Of a DNA stretch of 64,000 nt, positions 35,042 through 46,437 are shown one piece after another. The stretch's first letter is position 1. The number at the start of each line of letters is the position of its first letter. The notes under the pieces were generated by a model. It saw only the letters and a list, made by a program, of their open reading frames with translations, had not been told where the DNA came from and searched no databases. A program made the translations under genes and the position numbers. This stretch comes from Nymphaea colorata (taxonomy: Eukaryota; Streptophyta; Magnoliopsida; Nymphaeales; Nymphaeaceae): the NCBI RefSeq assembly GCF_008831285.2, contig NC_045139.1:850204-914203 (forward strand). The letters are read 5' to 3'.

Positions 35042-36099
35042 CTGCTGGTCCTTAATAGTGTGCTTGCTATGCTGATGGGAGTGTCAGATCACTAGATACA
35101 CATGAATACATACTAGAAAGTCTGTAAGCCTCAGAAATTATTAGTTGTAGGCTGCTTAGGTATCACAGGAAAATTCTCTCTCAAGAATGCTGCTGGAAGG
35201 ATCTCTCTCTCATGTCAATCGATCAGTAGGGAAAGCCCACATGAGTTGTGCGAGTGCAAGTCCTTTCTTGAACGTTGACCAACAAAGGGCGCACAGTGAG
35301 GCCGTGAGCTGTCAATTGCTTCTGTTTAAAACAATATTTTCGTATGCTGATTTTTCACATATTATTATCACCTGTGCTGGATCTTATTCTTCTGGTGTTC
35401 AAAGGATCCTAATAATATTTAAGTTGTACTGCTTGTAAAAATGTTTATTCATCTTAGTAAGAATCTGCCTCTTCATATCTACAAAGGGTTGAGTTTATTT
35501 TTCAGCTGCTTTGTTCATCTTGTTTCGAGATAATCAGGTGAAAATTGTAGTTGCAGCAGGTATTATCGATTATCAAATCCGTTAGAGTCAATGGAAAGAT
35601 TTCATCATATATTACACAGAAAATGTACAAAATAAATAATTGAATGGGATCAAATGGCGAACGAATCACTTCATGGGTAAATGATTTCTGGTGTCCCTTC
35701 GATCTAGATCCACATCCATCCATGTCAAGTGCCATGTAAAGTTGTCTTCTTGTTCTCCCTGGGTTGGGTACGCTTGGGTTGTCTGGGGTTCTCTTCTTTC
35801 TCATTTGTCATAACAAAGAAACCTCATCAACAGCTTGTTCATGTTCAGGTGCTGCCTGAGAGCGAAGATGTAGTTATTGTGTTGGCTTGGCTCTTACTAA
35901 TTTCTTTATGTACATTCACTATCTCATATCTATATCATCCATATAAAGTGCAATTTCAAACAGTCAAAAAGCCAATAGAAAAACTCTTCGTGGAGCCTGC
36001 TTATGGAGTGGAGCCACAAGCTAAGCTGGGCTTCCCTTTGAGTAAATGAGCCAACCCAAATAAGCCCAGTTTGATTCATTCGGCTTGCTTACCCACCTT
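35042..36099. other. GlnRS 3' flank and intergenic DNA
   Basis: The GlnRS 3' UTR should lie in the first few hundred bases. No other gene or clear repeat is seen. Confidence 0.4.
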
Positions 36100-36185
36100 T
36101 TTTCTCGATTTGTGTGTTTTCCTTGTGCAGGGTCCATGCTAATCTTCTCTGTATCATTCCAATTTATGGATGTCTCCTAAAAGAT
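36100..36185 (-). pseudogene. U6 spliceosomal snRNA pseudogene
   Basis: Read on the minus strand, the segment contains the U6 core, including GATACAGAGAAGATTAGCAT (as plus-strand ATGCTAATCTTCTCTGTATC with one base change in the following AT). It also has the 3' part, reverse-complement of TTTCTCGATTTGTG, ending next to a T-run in the plus sequence CCTTTTTTCTCG. Compared with the highly conserved plant U6 it has substitutions and a small deletion between the 3' stem and the core (plus-strand TGTGTGTTTTCCTTGTGCAG). The 5' stem is damaged (GGAGACATCC-like start). No upstream USE or TATA element is evident. It is therefore a dead copy. Confidence 0.85.
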
Positions 36186-37004
36186 GCTTGTTTACCCACT
36201 TTACATGCTACCAGAGACACCAGGATTCTTTCGTCTCCTGTCCTCGTGAGCAGGATTGCACCTGCTAGATCCACAGCGATTCCTGTCCACAAATCAGAGC
36301 AATTTCTCTCGTCCGAGTCCTAAGTGAACTGACATATTTACGACGGTAACAAAGTTATGATTTGTGTGAACATATATATACCAGTTTCAGTTGTCATTTT
36401 TTTCATAAAATTCAACACAATAAATTTACAAAATGTAAAAATTCAAAAAACTGCATAACTTTTTCACATATAATAAATCCATACTCAATTTTTAAAAATG
36501 AACAAGCAAGTGCTTGATTTTTTAGAGAAATTTGCAAAGGGCTGCCTCCCAGATAAAGTATCAGTCGTTGATATGAAATATAAAAATCTCTCTCCTGAAG
36601 ACGAAAATATTTTTTTCTTGGCCAAGGAAGAAGTGATTTTGCCATTTTGTATCAAGATATTTGCTACGAATAGTTGATTCTTTGAGTACTTTTCTCAAAG
36701 TTAACAATCACAAAATACCATTTTCGCAAACCAAGTGAAGCAAAGCTGCATTGCAAGTGCTTGGCCTGTTTCCCAGCTTTATCTATGGCATCAACGTACC
36801 ATTTAACAAATCTATGCAAGTTTTTGCTGTGAAACACTTGCTTGATGTTGTTTGGCTTGACCGAGCTTAATTTATGACTTGGAGGAAGACTAACGTAGTG
36901 CAATTCCAAGCAAATTAGGAGACTTGTCGTGTTCTCAACAGGATAAAGAAACTTCAACCCTAGTACCATCACTATTGCCTCATGACCAGTCGAGGAGCCA
37001 AGTT
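36186..37004. other. Intergenic DNA
   Basis: No supported gene. A minus-strand open stretch at 36664-37056 (130 codons) shows no recognisable domain and is not called. Confidence 0.35.
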
Positions 37005-37160
37005 TTTTCCAAGGGCCCGTTTGAATAGCTGGAACTTTGCTGTTGAGGTAGAACAAAAGTCCAGATTATGTGGAAAGTTTTATCACGAAACACCTGCGAA
37101 ACTAAACACCCGGGACTTTCCTTGTACTTTTCTCCCAGCAATAAAGTTCCACAAAAATAG
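37005..37160. mobile_element. Possible small MITE-like element
   Basis: AAGGGCCCGTTTGAATAGCT at about 37012 and GAAACTAAACACCCGGGACT at about 37100 have the G-rich/GTTTG and AAAC/CCC-rich end words of several plant MITEs. AGCTGGAACTTT and AGTTGGAACTTT are repeated inside. Ends and target duplication are unresolved. Confidence 0.3.
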
Positions 37161-37555
37161 TTGGAACTTTATTCTTGAGCTTTTTTTTTTTTTTAAACCA
37201 TTGAACTTTTTTTAATTTATTATTGTTGAACTATTGTTAGAAACAAATGGTATTTAGGTTCTATGGACAAGCAAACATGATATTAAAATACCCAAAACAA
37301 AAGTTCTAGAAAATCAAACAAATGAGGGCATATAAAATCATGATATTAAAGTTTTGATCTGCAAAAACTTAGGGGGGAGGTGCGGCCATAACCCTTGCCA
37401 TGAGGGACGAAATAAAACTGAGAAGGAGCTAGTACCCTTACAGGTTAACCCATTTCTTAGCTACTTAATGGAAGATGGACCCATTAATGGTACCTTAAGA
37501 AAGAATTTAGGTCCACATTCTCGACCCTGAGAATCACCTGAAACCAGCCGATTGT

Positions 37556-39963
37556 AGAGAGAGAGAGAGAGAGAGAGAGTCAACGAGTCAATGGGCGCCG
37601 CGGTACTGAATTCTGTCAATCATCGTCTGCCACGTGGTCATAGAATGACTTGTCATGATGACGTATGCAGGTCGAGACACGTGTTCGACCCCCACAGAGG
37701 CGATCGTAGGCGCGCGGATCGCATCGGAGCCGTCGATGTTCGAGCATTACCGCGTCATCAAAACGTTGGTAGGAAGACTCTTTTATTGAGGGAGGGAGGG
37801 AGAGGAAGAGGGAGAGAGATCCTTCGGGTTGTGGGGAGGACCAAAATTTTCTTCCCTCCCTCCGTCTTTCAGTGGATTGACAAATCGAACGAAGCACTTG
37901 GCGTACGGGAGAGAAGGCGAGCACCAGCTTCCTCTTTCCTTTTGAATTTTGAGGTAGTCGGATTCTTTTCAGTTGATTCTTTCTTTCTTCTTCTTCTTCT
38001 CCTGCTGCTGCTGCTGCTTCAAGCTTTCGACTTTTCTTGGTTTGACTTTTTCTTAGTTCAGTTCCTGTCTTTCTTAGTTTGTCGTTGGTACGTTTTTTGC
38101 GCTTCTGTAATTAATCTTTTTGTTGTTTCTTTGGTTGCGAAATTGGGGTTTTCTTGGTTTACTTGATCTTCTGCGTCGTTGGGTTTTCGTCTATCTCTTG
38201 TTCTTTAAATCGGTTTCTTCTAGTAGGCGGTTCTTTTTTGATGGCGACTCTATGTGGCTCCTTCGCTCTTGATTAAGTGGATGACTTGCTTGGTCGAAAT
38301 TTTGACCCTCAGGGTGTCGGATTTTGGAACTTGGTGGGTTTGGGTTTGTGCTTTTGAGGGTAGGGAATATGGCCTTTTGAAGACGGTAGGTTGTGGGTGC
38401 GGCTCTGTTAGTGCAGAATAAGGGTTGAGCTTTCCAAGCGGGTTGATCGGAATCATCGGATCGTCTTCGCCTTTGTGACCTTTGGTAAACCAAGTAGTTG
38501 TGCTTGTCTGTCTTTGAAACCCAGAGAGACGTTATGCGGCTGAGTTGTGGACTGGAATGTTGCTAGACGAGGCAGAGATATGGATTTGTGCTTTTCCGGA
38601 GCTCAATTTACCTAAATATTTTGAGCGCTTTCTGTTTTCCTTCTTCCCCTGGTTTCGTAAGAGAAACTTGTGGTTGCGGATCTTTCAGACGAGGAGTAGG
38701 CTCTTGGATGGACAGACGTAGCGATAATAGAAATCATCCATATACGAGCTAAACATATTATGCTATTTAGTTACTATGGCCATCAATAAGCGTCATAAAA
38801 AATATTGAGAGGACCAACCAAAGAAGTAAGAAAAATGGGATTTGTTCATAAGCTGTCTAAACTGCTATCTCATATCAGTGTAAATCTCGTTGGGCCGAGA
38901 TGAACGGTTAGATGTTAGATCATCCTTCTAAATTTCTAATGAAAGTAAATTAGTGAAAGAAGCATATCTTCAGAGGATTCTTGTCGTTGTGCTTTTCCTG
39001 CCTAAGCTTTTCTTGACTACATTGATTCCCATCTCGTGATGCCTGATAACTAAGTACTTGAGGTCAGTCAGTTTCACCTACAGTTTCGGTAAATGCAGGT
39101 CAAAGGGTAGTCAACATTCGTGAGAGAAATATGTATTTCGAGTTACAAAATCTGCTCCTTATGGCTTAGGGAACCTTGATAACGAGCCTAGTTCCCTCCA
39201 GAACTTCTAAGCAATAATAATGTAAGCAGCCAGTAACCTAACAGAAATAGAATGCTACTTTGAAATTTGAATTATATTGCATATTTGCAAATACTAGGTA
39301 AATTGGACCATGCTTTCTGTTGTTGCCTCCAGACGTTAATAGAATTTATTGGGTTTATCTACTTACTGGATTTATTATCACTTGAATTATATTAATCATG
39401 TCGTCAAGTGGATATCTGCCCCTGCAAGGTTGTTAGTTGAATTTCATGACTTGTTTGCACAAGGTTTCATATTTTTCGGGGGTTTTCCACATTGTATTGT
39501 ATTGTTAGAGTTATATTTTTCAACATTGGCCTTTAGTGTTTTTTCTGGTTTTGAGCTCATTTAGAGGATATATAGCAAAACATTTTAGAATGCCGTGATA
39601 AAACAAAAAATGAATGATGTCAGATTAATATTCTGATTTTAACAGAATAACTTTATTCTACAAAAGTTCATTTGAAGGAGATTCAGCTTTTTAAATTCCT
39701 ATGCTTTTCAGTTGGATCCAAGGGATTCATGGTTATTTTACTGGGAGAAAGTCATTGCTGACATTATTGCACTGTTGGGGAATATGTGTGCCTCTTACAG
39801 TTTTTTATTTTTGAACGGATGGGACTACTTGTATTTCTTTATGCTGCCTTGTTTCTGTAGTTGCTTTTGTATAATATCTCTGTTTCTTTGTACTGCTTCT
39901 GTAGTGTTAATCATTCTTGAAGTTAGAGAAACATCAATGATCAAACTGTCTTGATATTCCCAG
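37556..39963 (+). promoter_or_regulatory. Promoter and probable leader region of the SSP4-type phosphatase
   Basis: A (GA)n run (37556-37579), G/C-richer DNA, a second GA-rich tract (37785-37820) and a TTC/CTG-rich pyrimidine stretch (about 37978-38021) precede the gene, typical of plant 5' UTRs. The first coding exon begins right after an acceptor (CCCAG at 39959-39963), so at least one leader intron must lie in 38.1-39.96 kb. I could not fix the leader exon donor. No independent gene is recognised here. Confidence 0.45.
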
Positions 39964-40005
39964 ATGAATTTTTTGACTAGGAAGATGCTGTCTGAGAGTA
40001 TTTGA
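39964..40005 (+). promoter_or_regulatory. Upstream ORF of 13 codons ending 2 nt before the SSP4 start
   Basis: ATG at 39964 opens MNFLTRKMLSESI and stops with TGA at 40003-40005; the main ATG follows at 40008. The uORF is in a different frame from the main ORF. Its position right after the splice acceptor makes it present in any transcript using this exon. Such a uORF would be expected to lower main-frame initiation or require reinitiation, which is inference. Confidence 0.6.
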
Positions 40006-40007
40006 AA

Positions 40008-43000
40008 ATGAAGACCAAACAAGATAGAAACTTGACGAGGAAAAGAAGTGGTGTTCACCCATGCTGTCAATCAAATAAAATTGCTAAGGATTCTCAGTGT
40101 GAATCAAAGATATGTTGCCAAGCTGTAGAATTAGAGGCTTCTTCAATTGAAGATAATTCGGCTGGTAAGTTGCCATCCTTTTCTCTGGCTGGCTACCTTT
40201 TTCTCATAAGCATAAAACTTTACAGGTTGCTGTCTCTGTTTCTTGGAGGTGAAAGGAATTCATTTCTTGTCTTCATTTTTGGAGTAGACTTAAAAAATTC
40301 CCTGATTTCTTATTAACTTGTATTAAATTGCCAGACTGTTATTATTGAATTAATTTGTTAACGGCTGAAATTTAAGGAAAAATTGGTACTGTAATTGTTA
40401 TCTTGAACATATTAGAGTCCAATAAAATGGCTTCATCGCCCTATTTCTTTTTATGGAAAAAAAGGGCTGGCGGTTTATCTTAATGGATGGGGAAATTATT
40501 TAAGCTTATGAAAATTTTTGGGCACAATGACAGTAACACAGAAAATGGTGTTCATATGTGAAAGGTGGCGAACTATCAGACCTTTTATAGTTTATGTTTC
40601 TTTGTATATTTCTTTAAAGAAGCTGTAGTTTGTATAATAGACTACTGAACATGGGGGCATTTTGAGTTTGTAACTTTGTACTAGCTTTAAATTCTGGACA
40701 TTTTCCATATTCTTCACTTTAATAATTGAATGTGGAAAAAAGGACCTTCAATATTATAAGATCTACGTTTCATAATAGCAGCTGACACTTAGTGGATTTT
40801 CGATGTTGGACTACTCTGATAAATTTGTTTCCATTTGATCATCTGTTTATTGCAGTTCCACTTATTGCAGCTCGTTGCAATGACAGCAACCATGCTGAAG
40901 CCGTTGACCATGCCAGCTGTTCTGCTAATGTGAGTACAGGGTGTAATAGGATTTAGTATAGTTTATCTCTTTCCTTGTTTTATATGGTCTAATGAGCCTA
41001 GATCTAGTTGAGTTGAGTCAGTGGGTTACACTAATCAGCATTACAGGGTGTAATAGGATTTAGTATAGTTTATCTCTTTCCTTGTTTTGTATGGTCTAAT
41101 GAGCCTAGATCTAGTTGAGTTGAGTCAGTGGGTTACACTAATCAGCATCAACACAAGTTTGTGGCAGACCATAGATTCACTTGGTTATGACTTGATCTCT
41201 GAAGGCTTAGTCACCTTAGTGTGCTATATTATTTTCATGAAACAAGGAACTTTATGCATACTGGAAATGCAGCTAATTGTATTTGCTTATTCAGAACTGA
41301 GTCAAAAATCATCCTTGAGAAAATAATTGGTGGATGTGTTCATTGTTGTATTTCTTGCCTGTTTAATCAAGTGATTCGTTGATTTACTATATGGTGTAGT
41401 TGAAAATTCAAAATTTTGCATTCTATTAACTTAAGCAAGTTTGTTTACTTGCTCTAAATGGTTGAGTTTGCCTTTCGCATCATGCATGGTGGACATCTAA
41501 TGGTTCAGTGGGACGACTCAAAAGTTAGGCCTGTGGAGAGCCTTTCATGGAATGCTTATGTTATTTCACATTATTGAAGTTGCATCTTTATTTTTGTCTG
41601 CTGTTCTGGCTCATTCACGTATATGTTCTTGTTGTAATTTTGTCATCTTCCTTGCAGGAGCTGTCACCAAACACATGCTCATATTTATTGGAGACTATCT
41701 TTTCTCCACCATTGGAGCCCAAGGAATTTCAATGTCAACAGCTTGTTTATAGTCGTGCTGGTATAGTGAGCTAAACTTGTTTTCTTGCTTTAGTTTTTTG
41801 TTTCATGTTATTCATTTTCTTTGTGCTCTCTCTCTCTCTTTCCACACACACAAACAAAAAAAAGCGCCCCCCCCCCCCCAACACACACACACACACACTA
41901 TATTTTCTGTACAGTGGGTGCTGTCTCTTGGTTATAGAGAGAGAAATTGCATAGGACACTAATGGTTGTGAGAGATGTCTTTGAGCTCTAGACATGCATA
42001 GAGAAACAAAATTTTATTGAATATATGTGAACGAAATGATGATACAAAATATTTTCTCATCATAGAGTTCTCTGCAAAATTATCTACCAGTTATTAGTGT
42101 AGGCTGGGTCCCAAGTGATGTTAATGTAGGGGTCAAATGGTCAAGCCCAAACAGCTGACTGGCTGATTCCATATTCATGAAGCATAGCTTTAGCAGGCAA
42201 CTTGTGAACCCCATTCTTTACAGATAGTTAATCAGTTTCATGATTGGCGCATTGCTGTCTCTGTCAGAGTTTCTGTGACATATTTTGACAGTCTTTTACC
42301 TTTGGCAAATGGATCACTTAAAGAAGAAACCATATATCAGGAAAAAAGAGTGTAGTAGGTGATAATCATATGCATCAGTAGTTTCAGTACCATAATGTGC
42401 TTGATCTGCTTACAGGTGTTACCTGTTCTTGGTTCTTGATTTTCTGTCATGTGTTTTTTTGCAGTTGCCCCATTTTTTTTATCTGAACTGTAGGCTGATT
42501 AAACTGAGTGGTTTTTCTCTATTTTGGCAGTTCAAGACATTGAAAATCCTGCCGTGCCAGATTTGATTTCTGACGAAAGTGATGATAGCAGTAGCAGCTC
42601 TTGTGATGATAAGAATTGTAATTCAGAAAGCTTTCATGTTGCTGATGGGAGTGCCATTAGCTTATCTGCTGCTGAGGATCTTGGGTCAGACGGGACCCTT
42701 ATGTCTAATTCTTGTCTTGATTATGAATGTATCCATCCAGAGATGATATTTGATGCAACTGAGAGATGCATGATACTTCCATTCTTGGAAGAGACTGCTG
42801 AAAACAATAACTTTGATTATGCTGGATCCGTTGAAGATGCTATGCTGAACTCTGATGATGGATGTTTGTTTCTGGCAATTCACCAGGGCAAACCATCTCA
42901 GCAGAAATTAGGTTATAAAAGCAGTTACGAGGACCTTGATGATACAGAATATTTTGACCCACAGTTATTTATTGGGAACTCTTTGGAGATCTCTGAGGCA

Positions 43001-43890
43001 GTTCCTTCTTATCTACCCATATTGATGCCAAAACAATCACGTAAAAGGAAGCCTATAACTCTTGTTCTTGACTTGGATGGTAAGGGTCTGTCTCTTCAAG
43101 AGTAATGTGTTTCCTGAATGTCTCTTCGACGGTATTATTTGTGCTTGAAAGTTTATTGCTTTCTGAAACTTTGGATGTTTACTCTAGAGAGTTGACTGCA
43201 TCTATTTTCTGTTCAGAAACACTTGTCCACTCTTCCCTGGAGCATTGTCCTGATGCAGATTTCACCTTTCCTGTTTTCTTCAACATGAAAGAGCACACAG
43301 TCTATGTTCGACGAAGGCCCCACCTCCACACATTTCTGGAAAGAGTAGCAGAGATGTTTGAGGTCATTATCTTCACAGCCAGTCAAAGCATGTATGCAGA
43401 GCAGCTGCTGAATATATTAGATCCTGACCAAAAGATTATTTCTGAGCGTGTCTACCGGGACTCTTGTATATTTTCAGAAGGCAGTTACATGAAGGACCTG
43501 ACAATTTTGGGACGTGACCTGGCAAAAGTTGCAATAATTGATAATTCCCCACAGGTTTTCTCCTGATCTTTAATCCAAAAATCTTGAATTTTATCTCTTG
43601 GTCTTTGGACCAATGTTTTCGATTTTACATGTGCGCATATGATGTGGAGGAACATTGGGGTGCTGTGGTCGATCTTCAGATACATCAATATATTCCTGGG
43701 GACTAAGCATCTCTTTTTTCAATGATTCCAGGTTTTCCAATTGCAAGTCAACAATGGAATTCCTATTGAAAGCTGGTTTGATGACCCGACAGATTCTGAA
43801 TTACTGTCTTTACTTCCCTTCCTTGAGACACTTGCCTCTGCTGATGATGTACGGCCTATCATTGCAAAAAGATTTGGCACTCAAGGCTGA
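40008..43890 (+). CDS. SSP4: SCP1-like / CTDSPL2-type FCP phosphatase (SSP4 family)
   Basis: Coding exons 40008-40164, 40856-40929, 41658-41760, 42531-43079, 43217-43554 and 43732-43890 join in phase to 459 aa. Residues 1-280 are a divergent acidic/Ser-rich N-terminal region (including DESDDSSSSSCDD). The FCP/SCP (HAD) phosphatase domain follows: ITLVLDLDETLVHSSLE with catalytic Asp292 and Asp294 (DxDxT), then VYVRRRPHLHTFLERV, EVIIFTASQSMYA, RDSCIFSEGSYMKDL and AIIDNSPQVFQLQ, ending in RPIIAKRFGTQG. Family knowledge: these enzymes remove phosphate from Ser residues, in several cases in the RNA polymerase II C-terminal domain, and act in the nucleus; Arabidopsis members are SSP4, SSP4b and SSP5. 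The substrate of this copy is unknown. The start MKTKQ fits family members, which often have MKTK near the N-terminus. The intron before the domain splits the DxDxT motif between D294 and E295. Confidence 0.93.
40936..41149 (+). repeat. Recent 107-bp tandem duplication in SSP4 intron 2
   Basis: ACAGGGTGTAATAGGATTTA starts at 40936 and again at 41043. The copies are nearly identical through AATCAGCAT, with one clear difference (TTTTATATGG against TTTTGTATGG). The near-identity indicates a young duplication. It begins just after the exon 2 donor. Confidence 0.95.
41827..41899. repeat. Mixed simple repeat in SSP4 intron 3: (CT)n, poly-C, (CA)n
   Basis: A CT run (41827-41840), a short CA run, an A-rich stretch, 13 consecutive C (41867-41879) and then (AC)n to 41898. 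The C tract is unusual in this AT-rich window and is prone to sequencing or assembly error. Confidence 0.9.
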
Positions 43891-45381
43891 TGAACTTCTA
43901 TATGATCTGTTTTCTTACTGGTTATATACCAGCCTATCTCCTCAATTCTTACACCCTTTAATCCCCAGGGGCCAATAACTCAGTTGGAGAACAAGTCCGT
44001 AACGCTTGCTGTCCTTATGAAGCTAATTCAGCTTACCTATCATCCTATTCTCTACCTGCCTTCAGCTGATTGTGGAGGGTCATTCTGACAGTTCCCTTGC
44101 AATAAACCGGTTTGGCGATTTGGTTGCTGAAATTGTTGGCAGTGGGATGTAATTTTATGTCATAGTAGAAAACTAGAGTTGCCTGTACATGAGAAATTTT
44201 GCTGGTAATAAAATTAATTGTTTGCTTACTTTGCACATGTTTGTTAGCCATACAAATTCCACTGCCACCACCATCAAATTTCACCTTTCTAGGGTGCTGT
44301 ACACTCTGTATATTTTTCTTGGTGAACTGACTGATACAAAGAGTCCATGCGGCAGTGACTGAATGAATTCATTTATTGTGACTGCTTAACTTTGGAAAGG
44401 AGGCAGCCTCTAGTGCTGTTGTACACCATGATGTCATGCGTTCGTTTAGTAGTTTTTAAGCAGCACTCGAGTAGAAAGAAGTGTCTTTCGTTTGTTGTTG
44501 TGCACACCCTTGTGATCCAACGTCGCCTGGTGGTCAAACAATTCAAAACGAAACTTGATTGATATATTTTGCTCCATTGTGTTTATTTATGTCATCCATT
44601 AACGATATGTACAAACTTCTGAGTTGAGAGGGTAGTTCCATGTGATGATAATGCTTCCCAATGATTTGTTAATGCAGTGGATGGTGTTCTGCCTTGTTTG
44701 AATGAATGTCTAGACATCATAACATGGGTGGACGTGGATTAGGCATCCGTAGCATAACCACAAGGTTTTTATGTCTATTTTGATTGTATCAGTAATATTA
44801 TGTCATCTTCGTGGGCTTACTTTGTTCTGCTGTAATGTCACTGAAATTCCTGTCTTCGACTAGACCTCACCCGACTGCCATTGCAGATTTTGGGATTCCC
44901 TGTGGAAGAGAATAATCTCATGATGGATTGATCATTTCAACAGAGCAATGTCTACACTATAAAATTTAAAATCATGTAAAGAAATAGTTACCAACATGAG
45001 GAACATCTGAAATATGAAAAAGTAAATAATCGTTAATGGCATTGTCAATAATGACAGTCTTATAGTCACGTAAAATACGTGAAAGCAGTTACATATCATC
45101 GGAATCCATAATAAGGGTGTATGTCTAAAATCGGAAGATATATAGTGACTCTAGGGGCGCGTGTGGGGAGTTTTTTCTGCCTGGAACTTGAGGGATGGTC
45201 GTATTTAAAACCTGAATCTAAGAACGGCATGTCGGTTGTTGATAAAATGAACGGAAGAGGTTACACGTTCTTGTATGTTCAACTCACTGAAGGGCATTTG
45301 TGCAGAATGGCAGATGTATCATCGATGTCCGACAATTCTTTTGGCAATTTCGACCTCTTGGAATTCGTCGTGACATAGAAT
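43891..45381. other. SSP4 3' flank and intergenic DNA
   Basis: The first few hundred bases probably hold the SSP4 3' UTR. A plus-strand frame of 85 codons at 45121-45378 (starting MSKIGRYIV) has a plausible length for a small protein but no recognised family, so it is not called. Confidence 0.35.
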
Positions 45382-45413
45382 ACATAACATAGCAACCAAG
45401 ATAAGATATGAAC

Positions 45414-45436
45414 TCACACACATGCGTGCACACGCG

Positions 45437-45473
<37 letters not shown>
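45414..45473. repeat. Compound (CA)n(GA)n microsatellite
   Basis: Interrupted CA units (CACACACATGCGTGCACACG...) pass into about 15 GA units. Confidence 0.95.
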
Positions 45474-45650
45474 CGGTATGCAAAGCATGAGGGCGATGTG
45501 AACATCGTCCCAAAGTTGATAGCAGAAAGAAGCATATAAGCAGTTAACATCCTTGAAGAGCCGGTTGCTATGCCCCTTCCAAGCCCGCCAGTAGTAGTAG
45601 ATGAGCAATGAATGCTAAGTGAAGAATCAAAACCAGGACAATGAAGAGAG

Positions 45651-45826
45651 GGTGAGCCAAACAGTAACTAAGATATCTCGAAAGGAGGGCAAGTGACAAA
45701 AAGGTGCTAACAGGTTTCGGCAACAGAGGTGCAAGGGAGGCAGGTCTGACGTTACTCGCGGATGCCTTTTTGCCACTGGCCCTTTCTTTCGAAATATTTT
45801 AGCCATTGTTTGGCCAACTATCACCT
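45651..45826. repeat. Imperfect fold-back (inverted repeat), arms about 65 bp
   Basis: The left arm (45651-45710) contains GAGCCAAACAGTAACTAAGA, TCGAAAGGAGGGCAAGTG and CAAAAAGGTGC. The right arm (about 45761-45826) is its imperfect reverse complement, with GCCTTTTTGCCACTGGCCCT, TTCGAAATATTTTAGCCATT and GTTTGGCCAACTATCACC. The loop is about 50 bp. Such a structure could be a small MITE or give a hairpin RNA; no further evidence favours either. Confidence 0.7.
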
Positions 45827-46124
45827 CCTTTCTTATCGATCGATCTAACCCCGTCAGCTGCTTCTTTTTTCTTCTCCATCTTCAATATTCCGGATTTGGC
45901 TCTTCACATGGCATTCCTGGCTCGTCTGCTGCCGGTGATACGTCCAAAAAGAACGAAACTGAGTCTTCAGAGAAATTCGCTGCTTGTTTGTTCCTTTCTA
46001 CTATCGGCTCATGATCATATCACCCCACTTGGCTGGCGGTTGGTTCCGACTACAATTTACTCTCTCTTTCCCTCCCTCCCTCCCTCCCTCCCTTTTTGCA
46101 AGCTCTCTTCTTTTCTTGTTTCCG

Positions 46125-46305
46125 GCATAACATAGCAACCAAGCAAAATGACTAGATCATTTCCTAGTGTACACGCATATAAATAATAGCGTGCGGTAAT
46201 TGGCATAAGTTGAATCACCATTGTCCCCGTAAAAAAAAGGAGCTCCTATCCTTTGCAGCCTTACCATCTTTAAGCTGAACGCATAACATAGCAACCAAGC
46301 AAAAT
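46125..46305 (+). repeat. 25-bp perfect direct repeat, 156 bp apart, with a third partial copy at 45382
   Basis: GCATAACATAGCAACCAAGC plus AAAAT occurs at 46125 and 46281, and ACATAACATAGCAACCAAG occurs at 45382-45400. The intervening DNA includes further weakly similar words (CACGCATATAAATAATAG against ATACATGCATAAAAACCAAG). It lies downstream of the carboxypeptidase stop codon. Confidence 0.85.
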
Positions 46306-46437
46306 CGCTACATGGTTTCCAAATATACATGCATAAAAACCAAGTCGGATCACCAATATCTACCCAAAAAGCCAAGGTACTGAAAAAATGGAAAACTTAA
46401 TCTGCCTGATTGAGTCATGGTCTCCTTGAACGTGCTT

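Noticed and set aside
36664-37056. A 130-codon minus-strand frame in the GlnRS-SSP4 intergenic region
   Set aside because: No recognisable domain, no splice-supported extension, and overlap with MITE-like sequence.
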